This document shows, one piece after another, positions 33,172-42,955 of a stretch of DNA of 64,000 nucleotides. The notes below the pieces were generated by a model. That model was not told the origin of the DNA, made no database searches, and saw only the letters and a program-made list of their open reading frames with translations. Source of the DNA: Byssochlamys sp. IMV 00236 (taxonomy: Eukaryota > Ascomycota > Eurotiomycetes > Eurotiales > Thermoascaceae); the NCBI GenBank assembly GCA_001931875.2, contig MSJH02000810.1:467695-531694 (forward strand), written 5' to 3'. Position 1 is the first letter of the stretch. Every line of letters begins with the position of its first letter. The translations under genes and the position numbers were made by a program.

Positions 33172-34575
33172 ATCGAGAAAAGGATTCAAATGGAATTATA
33201 AGAAAGGAAGTCTGGGATATAGGAACTTATAATAAGACGGATGGTCTGTGTTTTTCAACTAAAAAGTATAAATATCATATAAATATCATACAAGATTGTC
33301 TGGACGTGCGAAGGACGTAGAGTATTCCACTTGAATAGAAATATCATCCACGCAATCAAACCTTGGTCTGCTGGTTGCCGTCGACGTCAGATGCAGCAAG
33401 GCATTATGAAGACAACCAGAACATCATCTGTAGAAACAGCGTCATCCTCTCCACCAAGGAGGGCCATGACAGGGAGGGGTTGCACCCACGCGGACACCCA
33501 TGACGTTCCCTAAGCGAGAAACAACGTGGGAGGATGTATATCAAGGAGCGATGTGAGATAACGATTCTACTGTCCCGCAGGGCGACCCCTGGTAGGGGGG
33601 TCAAATATGACAGGAAGTGGGAATGGGAAAGCAGACTGGACAACGGGTCCGACGTGGTTGACAGATTTCGGTGGGACGTGCCGTCTATCCAGCCCGTGTA
33701 GGATCAAGTTTTATTAAATTATTCTTAGCACAGAAAGGCCGTTGTCGATACGATACGATATGATGGGCTCTCATTGTTGAATGGCTCAAGCGTGATGACG
33801 TGAAGGGCGTCCGGGATCCTTTGGGACGGCCACAGGGCTTAGGGCTTAGGGTTGTAGGCGGGACTGTCTGCCAACGCTGCTAACTGGTCAATCTTGCTCG
33901 AAGATTTCGATTTCTTTTTACTTATGTTTCTATTTCTGGATGGTTAGGATGATCGGATGCATATTATTCTACACTCGCATCAGTTAGGGTAATTATCATT
34001 GTTGGAGTATGAGGGCCTCGTAACGGTTGGGAGCGCTAGACGGGGGGCTAAAGTGCATGCATGTCTCTGTTGATCTGCCATACATACCATACTTGTAACA
34101 GATCGATCTGATCGGCCGATTCAAGTGTCCAAGCGTCTACTCTACTCTAGAAGGTTGCGTGGGGCGTCAGTCTAATTAAATTATGTCGGTACCATAGTAG
34201 ACGTTGGCCACGCGCCCAGTCGGAGAATTATGGTACCATACTTCGACGAGTATTAAGTATGTCTAACCGTGCCTGGTTGACGCAGCCACGATGATCCCCA
34301 GCCCAGACGTCATGTCATGGTTATCTATCTATCGTCATCCAGACCAACAATGATAGCCATCGCGGGATGATGTCGTCAAGACAGCAGGCAAACCGATCGA
34401 GCGCTTAACAATAATAGTTTATAGTTGCACATCATCGAGTAGTACTCTTCAAGTGGTTTTCGTTTCCCCCCTCTGATCTTATCCAGACTCTCTTCAAATA
34501 TCCTTCTACATAACCTTCTACTCATCTCGCAAAACCTACATCGCCTTTTTATAATAAAAAAACACTTAAGATACA
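33172..34575. other. Divergent promoter between the two paralogs
   Basis: A 1.4-kb head-to-head region shared by paralog A (-) and paralog B (+). It contains CTTAGGG repeats (33838-33853) and a separate TTAGGG (33984-33989). No third gene is seen. Confidence 0.5.
33838..33853. repeat. Interstitial telomere-like repeat (CTTAGGG)2
   Basis: CTTAGGGCTTAGGGTT, with another TTAGGG about 130 bp away. This is too short to be a relic telomere. It may be a telobox-type promoter element for the divergent pair. Confidence 0.6.
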
Positions 34576-35181
34576 ATGTCGGCCGTGGAGAAAAAAAGAC
34601 AACAAGCCCCCGTCGAGGAGGACGACTACTCTTCCGGCGACGACTATGACTACTCCGACTTCTCAGATGAGGAATACAGCGACGATGAGGAGCCGCAACA
34701 ACACCAGCAGTTGCAACGACGACAGCAACAGCCGCAGAGACAGCAACAGCAGAATGACATCGACCCAAACTATAAGGGTATGAAGACAGCATCACCGCAG
34801 TCCGCACGCAAGTCAATGCAGCCCTTTGAGCGCATCGGGCCTCCAGAGACCTCCATGGATGGACCAGTCACCTACGCACGCGCTCAACGGGGAGAGATCC
34901 CCATGCGAGAAGGAAATCCCAACCAGAGTCTCCAGACGGCCGATAACCAGAACAAGCAAACCTCTATTGACGACGAGGAAGGATTGAAGCTCAAGCTCGA
35001 GCTGAATCTGGACGTGGAAGTCGAATTGAAGGCTAGTATCCATGGTGATTTGACCTTGGCTTTGCTGTAAGTTTTCCCTCTCCCTTAATTTGTCTCTTTT
35101 TTCTCTTCCCCTTCCTTCTTCCCAAATTCACTTGGATAGAGCTTAGAGTTCTAAAAGGTCTTGAACAAATGCAGTGCATAG
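34576..35181 (+). CDS. Disordered acidic protein with C-terminal beta-strand/HGDLTL module (paralog B)
   Basis: Two exons, 34576-35066 and 35175-35181, separated by a 108-nt GTAAGT..CAG intron, encode 165 residues. After MSAVEKKRQQ comes an Asp/Tyr/Ser/Glu-rich acidic block (about residues 14-40), then a Gln-rich stretch (about 42-60) and a polar linker. The C-terminus reads LKLKLELNLDVEVELKA, then SIHGDLTLALL and a last Ala. The module matches paralog A residue by residue in pattern. The intron falls after the second base of the same Leu codon, and the terminal exon is again 7 nt. Outside the module the two proteins share only compositional bias. No signal peptide, membrane segment or catalytic motif is visible. 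Function is unknown. Confidence 0.75.
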
Positions 35182-35822
35182 ACGAAAAAGAAGGACACAA
35201 TATACCTTTCTCGCAATCTCTTCAATCGATACTCCGCGTCCATCACCTTCTACCGACCGGCTCTGTACACTGCACGATCGATACAACCGTTTTATAAAGT
35301 CGACCCTCGCCGGCTATACGCATCGAGGGGCTATCATATCCTACCCCATCCGACAGCTACTCGAACGAAAAGATGATCTGAATTTCTTTCTGGTCTGGTC
35401 TAGTTCACTCTGGCCTGGCTTCTTGATAGAAGTACTCTACCTACCGAGGTAACAAACTTGAATCTTCCCTTGTGGGCGTCTTGTCTTTGTAATTTTACTT
35501 ATTCTTTTTTTCTTTTCTGTTTGATCCAACTTTGAACTCTTATACCTAGTTGATCCTGTATATCACCACTACCCTTTATGATCTCGTCGCGTTTCACGTA
35601 CCTCTTGTATTACATTTCTCCGATATCGTCACGAATCTTAGGTTTTATAATTTGAATCATGACTCATTAGAAAAGAGAATCTGATACCGCAGAAGAAACA
35701 GAGTAGTCTACAACGCTGGTGTGAATAATGGAGCTACATACATAACCTAATCATAACAATAGGCCTTTTGGTGGGCTAATGCCAGTTATCCTATCCACAC
35801 AGATTATGACCTCACGAACTAG
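35182..35822. other. Convergent intergenic region
   Basis: 3' UTRs of paralog B (+) and the Clr5-ankyrin gene (-). The ORF at 35174-35452 overlaps the terminal exon of paralog B in another phase and is not convincing. Confidence 0.45.
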
Positions 35823-38150
35823 CTAGACCGAGGCTTTAGCCCCCATTGAAATCAGATGGTTCATTATGGCCAGATATCTCGGCTGGTTCTCCTGTGCAGC
35901 GAGTAATAGAGGCGTCGCCCCATTCTTATCCTCGGCGTTGATATCTTCTGGAGCCGCCTTCAACAGCATCTGTAAGACAGATAGGTGTCCATTCTGAGCG
36001 GCTTGGTGGATCGGCCGTCTCTGCGCAGACCTGGTGGGTAGTTGCTTGGCTTCCAGTTCCAGAAGCCTTCGGACAATCTCAGTGTGCCCCTGCTGAGACG
36101 CTATCCACAGAGACGTTGCCCCATCTTTCTCTTCTGCGTTCACATTCGCGCTTTTCTCTACAAGAAGGTTCACTAACGGTAAATGACCCTCCTGTGAGGC
36201 CAACATCAATGCCGTCCAGCCGTCATCCTCTTTGGCATCGACATTGCATCCTCTCTCGATAAGAAGTCGCGTGATGTCGACGTGACCCCTGTATGCCGCT
36301 GCGTGGAGCGGCTTCTTTCCCGAGCTTGCCACGGAGAAATTTACATCTGCTCCATGATGAAGAAACAGCTTGACAATGTCGGTATTGCCATTCGTCGAGC
36401 CACAAGCCAGCCAAAACGGCGAAGGAGTCGTGTCGTCAAAACTGTCCTCCTCTGGTGTAGCCTTCGCACCGAAATCTAGAAGAACCTGCACGGTTTCAAG
36501 GTGACCATTTTGGGCCGCTTGGTGAATTGGCTGTCGGGATCCGTCATATGAAGTCACGTCAACCCTTGCGTCTGCCTCCAGCAGCCGACGTACGATCTTG
36601 GCGTGGCCCTGTTGTGCTGCGCTCCAAAGGGGAGTTATACCGGAATTGTCTGTCGGGTCGGGGGCTGCCCCGTAAGACAATAGCAGCTCAACGATTCTCA
36701 GATGCCCACATTGAGCTGCCTGATGCATCGGACGGCGAGCTGCATCAGAAGATTCGACCTCGATCGCCACATCATTTTCCAGAAGCAGTTTGCAAATATC
36801 ATAGTGCCCCTCTTGAGCAGCGCTCCAGAGAGGTGTTATATGATCAGAATCGATTGGATCTGCCATAGCCCCGTGTTCCAGGAGCAGTTCGACGACCTTC
36901 AGATGTCCGTTCTGAGCAGCCTGATGGATTGGCGTACGCCTACTCTCAATTGCGGGAGCGTTCACATCGACTTGTTGGTTGATCAGCAGCCCGATGATGT
37001 TGGCATGGCCTCCTTGAGCTGCGATCCAAATCGTGTTTATGCCTTCCGTCGTATGACTATGAGCGCACTTAGGATCTACGCTGAGCAAAAGTTTGACAGC
37101 ATTTAGAGAGCCGGCTTGTACTGCCTGATGGATGGCTTGCCTCTTCATGGGGGATCTGCCGGTGCTGCTGCCACGAAACTGTCTCAGCTGTGACTGCTTC
37201 CTGCTTACCGTGTCGATTATGTTCACTCGTTCATGGCCCGGCGACTTTTCTTTGTGATAATATGCCTGGGATGATTGTCCTAAATTATAGGACGTGCCCA
37301 TCGGGAAAGAGGCTGCATGTGAATTATAGGGAACAGCCATTGGAAAAGAGGTTCCATGTGAATTCTGATGAGATATTAGGGACGGTTGGCCTGATAGCAA
37401 CGGATATAGTGTCGTCTGCCATGATTGTTCACGCCACTTTAGCCTCATTCATACAATGGAAGGGCGCGGGGAAACTTACAGGGGACCAAGGTCCCGTACC
37501 AAAGCCAAAGTCCGATGCGGAGAATATAGGATCAAACGTGGATGGAATGGGGTTGTCACAGGTGTCCAAGTCCAACGGTTGGCTTAGTAGTGAGTTAAAT
37601 TGCATAGAGGCATCCATATTAGTCCCATCGATGCTTTGTTGAGCGCCACGACGACTCTGTAAACTATCCAGTGGTCCATTACAACCGGATGGGGGGCCCA
37701 TCATCTTTCTTGGTTGATCTAGTTATATTATTCAGTATCTCACTTAGGTATTTGTAAACAAGCTCTCGGACGTTTCATACACCTCGCGCCAGGGCCACAT
37801 ACCTAATCCGGGGCTTGCAGGTCGTTTCTCATTCTTCCTTCTGTTCTTTCGTAGATCCCACTTGGCGAATTGGATTCTATATTGCTGGTCACTGGAGCAG
37901 AATCCAACGCAGTCAGCTACCACATGATCATTGTGCTGTTGGAATAGTACACTTGCCTTGCTTTGAATTTGTACTCCTTCTCCATGTGCTTTGCCAAATC
38001 GTCCAGTCTCATATTCTCATCGATGTATAGCTTCTTGATCGTGTCTTTGTGCTCTTCCCATTTTGCATCTTCTATTTTGGATGCCCTCAGTGCTCTTTGG
38101 GGTCCACGTACGGTATTGGACATCCCAGAAGGCTCTGAAGAGTCTGGCAT
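35823..38150 (-). CDS. Clr5-domain ankyrin-repeat protein
   Basis: Four exons (38150-37957, 37891-37803, 37718-37480, 37364-35823) encode 687 residues. The N-terminal Clr5 domain (about residues 25-90) has WEEHKDTIKKLY in exon 1 and QYRIQFAKWDLRKN in exon 2. A disordered Pro/Asp/Ser-rich linker is followed by about 13 ankyrin repeats to the end. Introns 2 and 3 are 84- and 115-nt GT-AG introns. Intron 1 (65 nt) is best read as GC-AG (GCAAGT..CAG), because that alone restores the Clr5 spacing FKASDQQY. Clr5-ankyrin proteins are common and expanded in filamentous fungi. Clr5 was first named in fission yeast heterochromatin work; the domain's role in such proteins is not settled. The repeats alternate between two sequence types (see findings). 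Confidence 0.88.
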
Positions 38151-38880
38151 TGCTATGGTTCTGAGGGCGTGTGTCTTTTGGGGAAGTCTGCAAATGGCGG
38201 TAAATTCACAGCTTGATTCGGTTGACGTCTTATCCAAAGAGCAAATGAGTCGACCAAAAAGGAGAACTCCTTGTTAGTCTGCCTGGATCTCTAACAGAAA
38301 ACAAGAGAGTATAGGAAAACAAGACAAGAGTGGACAGAAAAAGAGCTAGATTGTCGAGTTCTCCAGTTGCCATTTTGACTGTGATACGCGATGTACGTAT
38401 TATGTCGAGGCATTCACTGCCTCGTTCTTCACAGCGAATCAGGCACTGTTGGGCATGAATCTCAGCCTCGACATTTCACAGCAACTGAAACAAGCGTAAG
38501 ATTTGCCACGTAATACTCAGCTTGCTGAGAGCGCGAAAAGAGAAATATCTTCCACTGAGATATCTGAATGGCTAGGGCGTCCGCCATCCGACATGTAGAA
38601 AAAGGCAACCAGAGACCTCAAATTTAGTCTGCAGGTAACTCCTCGACGTGTTATAAGGCTTTTCAAGCTAATCTGTGACGGCGATTCCGAACTATAGAAG
38701 ATAACATTTCTTGTCCAGAAAGCAAGCACTGCCTTATATGAGAATCAACGTTTCTGGTTTCCTCGCCTATTTTGTATACTATTTTGTATACGCTTGAGAG
38801 TCTTTGATCAATACTAGTTTGCTCCTGTTCCTCTCGAATCAGACAGAATCCGCCCCGGTCGACTCCAATTCTTTCGCGCC
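38151..38880. other. Divergent promoter of Clr5-ankyrin (-) and AAA ATPase (+) genes
   Basis: A 730-bp head-to-head region. The minus-strand ORF at 38517-38729 shows no motif. A direct repeat TTTTGTATACTATTTTGTATAC lies at about 38770-38791. Confidence 0.45.
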
Positions 38881-40232
38881 ATGTCTAAGTCCTTCTCTGC
38901 GATCACGGAGATCATAGAGGAGGATATGCTGCGGCGAGCCATTGAGGCGAGTAAGGCTGAATCGTATCCCAAGCATCCAGAGTATACGTCCGGCGCGAGC
39001 TCTTCGACTGCGGAAGGATCAAGCGGTCCTTCGAAGCGGAAAGACATCGACGACAAGGAGGACCGCAGTGGGAAGAAGGCGCGAATTGAGACCTTCGGGG
39101 ACGCCTCGCTTGGAATGCGCGTGCTCTTGGGATGCGGTGACAACGACGATGACAACAGCGACGGAGAATTCAGCGAATGCATCGTCGAGCCTGGTAAGGA
39201 ACTCCAGACAGGGGTCTCCCAGCCGATTCATGTTGGAGATCGTTGGCTGTGCTGACAGGTCTAGGCAATGTCACGGAGACATTCGAGCAGGTCCACGTCA
39301 GCCCCGACGTGCTCGATGCACTCGACGTCCTGACCTTGTCGATCCAGGACCCCAAAGCCTTCAAGGTTGGGATCTTATCCAAGTCCTCGAGCCTTGGAGT
39401 CCTCCTATACGGGCCACCAGGAACCGGCAAGACTCTTCTTGTCCGGGCGCTTGCTAAACAAGCCAACGCCAGGATGCTTGCCATTTCCGGTGCGGACATC
39501 CGATCCAAGTTCGTAGGCGAGGGCGAGAAGAAAATCAAGCGTATGTTCGCATATGCGCGCCGGCACTATCCCTGCATCATCTTCGTCGACGAGGCCGACT
39601 CCATTTTCCGATCCCGATCAGCAGAGGGAAACTGCCGCGGCCATCTATCCGACCTCAACCAGTTCCTGGCCGAGATGGACGGCATCAACGCCGCGGGTGC
39701 CAACAAGCCCATGGTGATCGCGGCATCTAACCGGCCCTTCGACATCGATGAGGGGATTCTCCGCCGCTTGGGACGACGCATCATGGTTGACATCCCTGAT
39801 GTCGTAGGCCGTGAGAGGATCCTGCAAATCCATCTGGCTGGTGAGAAGACGGACCCGGATCTCGACCTGGCCGAAATCGCCAGGTCAACGCAGGATTACA
39901 CAGGCTCCGATCTCCGAGACTTTGTCTGGGAGGCTGCCATTGAGGCCGTGCGGGAGATGCACCGCAACAAGCTCGAAAAAGGCCTCTCAGAGACATCCAA
40001 GCAGGGAGACATGGCCGGTGGCGCCGACCGCATGCTTCGCCGAGATCACTTCCTTTGGGCCAAGCAAGCGGTTCGTCCAGCTCCCAAATCCGAGCTGGTT
40101 GCTAAGATTGGGGATTTCCACAGCAGGTTCGGCAGCACAGACCGGAGAGGCAGAAGGGGCGACCACAGGACGGAGATAATTAATAAGGGCAACAAGGCAG
40201 AGTCTCCATTGTCATCTTCTTACATAGCGTAA
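38881..40232 (+). CDS. AAA-family ATPase (ATAD1/Msp1-spastin-like core)
   Basis: Two exons, 38881-39193 and 39265-40232, with a 71-nt intron give 426 residues. About 100 N-terminal residues are Ser/Lys/Asp-rich and probably disordered. Then a single AAA module follows: Walker A GPPGTGKT (about 154-161), Walker B IIFVDEAD (about 209-216), the second region of homology VIAASNRPFDIDEGILRRLGRRI with candidate Arg fingers, and a helical lid. The C-terminus is basic and ends ..SPLSSSYIA. The core resembles meiotic-clade/Msp1-type AAA proteins, which remodel or extract proteins. Many fungal relatives are much longer (over 600 residues), so this is a short form. There is no transmembrane segment, unlike true Msp1. 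The partner is unknown. Confidence 0.85.
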
Positions 40233-40781
40233 CAAATATAGATATCACAGGGTCTGCGGATTAGATTGGCTAGCGATTTACTCAAGATCATATTTCTAGC
40301 TACTGGATGTACTTGTACATACATATATACATACATATTTCAAATTCGGTCTATTCCATAGAGTCCATGATACTTCGTTTTCCTGACTGTCACGACCTAA
40401 CCCCTAGGGAGCATTCTAGGAGCTAAACTGCTGCGCCAGGAAGCAAGACTAGGATTCTTGGGCAACGTCTAAGAACTGCTCTCGCTATATAAGGCTATAG
40501 GCATTACACTGACAAGCCCATCTACCAGGCATGGGGTGCAGGACACGACACGTACTCAGGTTGATATATCATTATTATCTTTTCTTTTTTCAGGCTCAAG
40601 GGACAATAAGAAACGGGTGATGATCTCTTCGCGCTGATACTTAGTACTGACATAAAGTATTTGAAATAGTTAGTTAGCGCCAGGTATTATCAGCCAGCCA
40701 CAGCTCTCAGCTCTCAGAAAACGGCAACTGATTTTAGCCAAGTAACTAAGTTTGCTGGCGAATCTTGATAGTACCTGACCG
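40233..40781. other. Intergenic region
   Basis: 3' UTR of the ATPase gene and AT-rich spacer with TACATACATATA-type repeats near 40316-40338. No gene is seen. Confidence 0.45.
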
Positions 40782-41147
40782 ATGGGGTTAAAACTTTTGT
40801 TCGCAACCGCCGTCATTGGACTTACATCTACCACCGAAGCCCAAAACTTTTACAGCAGTATACTGGAGAGACAAAAGTTTTATCGAAAAACGATCCACAC
40901 TGCGAACAGTCTGCACATAAGTGGAAGATTCCTAACATCTTTTCTCACTGCCACAACTCTCCCTCCTGGAGAGATAAGTCTGATCAATATGAAGAGAAAC
41001 TTTTTCAAGCAACGGATATCGCCGTCTGCCTTCAGCCTTCAGCAATGTATATGGTTCGATGCCTTGCGACAGATATTGTGTCGTTCTTGCGGCTTCCCAA
41101 AGACAGCAGTCCACATCAGAATAAGTCGAAATGGTTTGGAGTATTAG
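40782..41147 (+). CDS. Doubtful ORF starting with a signal-peptide-like segment
   Basis: An ATG-initiated frame of 121 codons whose first 20 residues (MGLKLLFATAVIGLTSTTEA) look like a secretion signal. The rest is not recognisable and has weak coding character. It could be the first exon of a small secreted protein or of the metalloprotease downstream, or a chance ORF. I could not find a clean splice joining it to the metalloprotease. Confidence 0.25.
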   Translation: MGLKLLFATAVIGLTSTTEAQNFYSSILERQKFYRKTIHTANSLHISGRFLTSFLTATTLPPGEISLINMKRNFFKQRISPSAFSLQQCIWFDALRQILCRSCGFPKTAVHIRISRNGLEY

Positions 41148-41315
41148 GGCAACTGTTAATCTCAGGATTCAAAAAACGTTTTATTATGTCGACGTCTATC
41201 CGACGTATATAATGATACCCAGCATGCGCGTTCTTCGAGGCACAATCAGCTATCCAGGGAAGCGTTCCTGTCTCTTGGTCCTTATTCTCTTCTTCACAGA
41301 TTACGTGCCATCAAA

Positions 41316-42191
41316 ATGTTTGGAAAACTCTTCCGACCAACAAAGTCGATCATCGACTGTGCCGACGAGCAGGTCATTAGGGAACCCGAACCTGATGTCC
41401 CTGATGCTCCTCTCCGAAGTGGTTGTTCGTTCACTATTACCGGCGTCCTCGCGGAAATGGCGGCCAGGGTCGCTGGTTTAGTTTCTGGACTCTTCAACAC
41501 CAGACACACTGAAGTCTGCCTACCTCAGACTTACTGCGCCACCGAGGAGGAGTCTGCCGGCGGAGATATCACTTCGATCCGTCTCGGGATGGGCACGGCC
41601 ATCTGGCGGTGGGTAAGGGCTTCGACCGTCACCTTCACCGTCTGCGCCGAAAGCTTCCCAACCCGCGACAAGGCCACCTACGCCACGGGCAAGCTCGTCG
41701 AAGCGGTAGCCCTCTGGAAGGGCACCGGTGTGACGTTCAGGCTTGTAGACCGCGACTGTCCGGCCACGTTCCGGCTCGTCTATCGCCAGATGCCAGCGAG
41801 CAGGGACAACCGAACCCTCGCTCAATCCTTCTTCCCCAACGCCGACACACCTGAGAGCCGTACGCTGTTCGTTTACGGTGCAGCTTTTCGCGAGGATAAC
41901 AAGAAGTACATGGCCAACTTCTTCGCCCACGAAATCGGGCACATCTTGGGCCTGCGACACGAGTTTACAGAGCTGCGCAAGTCTGTACGCTTCGGTTTCC
42001 GGGACGATGCCTCGATAATGAACTACTTCTCTTGCCCAGGCAGTTGGCGGGTTCAGGTCCAAGACATCCATCTCACGGCGTTGTTCTACAATTACAACTC
42101 GCGGACGTATCGTGGCCTCCCGATCTACGTGGTCACGCCGCCCGAGTTTGTGTACCCGAGCATGCTAATAAGACCTGTTGCCAAGGGCTAG
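41316..42191 (+). CDS. Zincin-type metalloprotease (HExxHxxGLxH)
   Basis: A continuous frame of 291 residues from the ATG at 41316. The zinc motif HEIGHILGLRH has ligands His205, His209 and His215 and catalytic Glu206. It is followed by a SIMNY Met-turn (Met235), so the fold is metzincin/matrixin-like. Cys residues in VCLPQTYC, FTVC, RDC and FSC suggest an extracellular, disulfide-bonded protein, yet no signal peptide is present at this start. A strong acceptor-like TCTTCTTCACAG ends at 41299 and the frame is open from there, so an upstream exon carrying the signal is likely missing from this model. One in-frame option is 41131-41204 as exon 1, but it encodes no clear signal. GC content is higher than in the flanks. 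Confidence 0.8.
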   Translation: MFGKLFRPTKSIIDCADEQVIREPEPDVPDAPLRSGCSFTITGVLAEMAARVAGLVSGLFNTRHTEVCLPQTYCATEEESAGGDITSIRLGMGTAIWRWVRASTVTFTVCAESFPTRDKATYATGKLVEAVALWKGTGVTFRLVDRDCPATFRLVYRQMPASRDNRTLAQSFFPNADTPESRTLFVYGAAFREDNKKYMANFFAHEIGHILGLRHEFTELRKSVRFGFRDDASIMNYFSCPGSWRVQVQDIHLTALFYNYNSRTYRGLPIYVVTPPEFVYPSMLIRPVAKG

Positions 42192-42955
42192 AATGCTGGT
42201 AAGAACCTATCTAGGTAAGTTACATGCTATTGCTCCTCCGATATTCTTCGGCTCCTAACTTTTCAGTTACGTTGTCAAGTTATCCTTACGAGGCTTTCAA
42301 GTTAAGCGCGGTGAGTTCTTGGTTGGCTGATCTGAGAGTGTGGGATATGCATTGTTCTTATTGCATGATACTAGACTATTTTCTCATGATTTCTTGATAT
42401 TTCTTTGCTCTTTTGTCCTCTTTATGCTTGGTTATTTTGTCCATCTCTGATAGAAATTACTGATAAGATGCTTTTCTCCTTTTTTTTTTTTTTTTTTTTT
42501 TTTTTTTCCTTTTTTGCCATTAAATCCAGGAGTAACATGACGTGACGGCGCTATTGGGTAGGGGAGGTCTGTGTAAAATAGAGCATGATAATAGGAGAAC
42601 GGATCTCATTTGTATGTACATACATAAGGAGAGAAGTCAGGAGATGAGGAGTTGAGGGGAAGCAAAGAAGGGCTAGAGCAAGGCAGAGTCTTACCACAGT
42701 AAGAATACCGCTGGTGAAAAGCAGAGTAGAGCTGGTCTACCTGGTCTAGCTATACTTGGTAACCTTATACTAAGAGTGCCCTGAAATTTGAGGTGTTAAG
42801 ATATATACCTCAAAGCTTAATCTCTGATTCGTGTAAAGATATATACGTACTTGCAAGAAGTCTAGCAGTAGTGTTTTATTAAAACCAATCGCTGGTCTCC
42901 TGTAACGAGTGTCCCTCCTCCACGCCTCAGCTACTGTAGGCCCTAGCTACTGTAG
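42192..42955. other. Intergenic region with poly-T
   Basis: Convergent spacer between the metalloprotease (+) and TPD nuclease (-) genes. It contains the 28-nt T run annotated separately; otherwise nothing specific is seen. Confidence 0.5.
42480..42507 (+). repeat. Poly-T run of 28
   Basis: Uninterrupted T homopolymer. It may mark the tail of an inserted reverse-transcribed copy on the minus strand, or be a simple repeat. No target-site duplication was identified by eye. Confidence 0.9.

Noticed and set aside
32476..33201. 241-codon hydrophobic ORF opposite paralog A, looking like a membrane protein
   Set aside because: Reverse complement of Asp/Glu/Gln-rich repeats gives Leu/Val-rich sequence. 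The plus-strand reading lacks splice signals and homology; the minus strand has the conserved module and intron.
33838..33853. Relic telomere from a chromosome fusion
   Set aside because: Only two degenerate units (CTTAGGG), no head-to-head TTAGGG/CCCTAA array; a promoter motif is a simpler reading.
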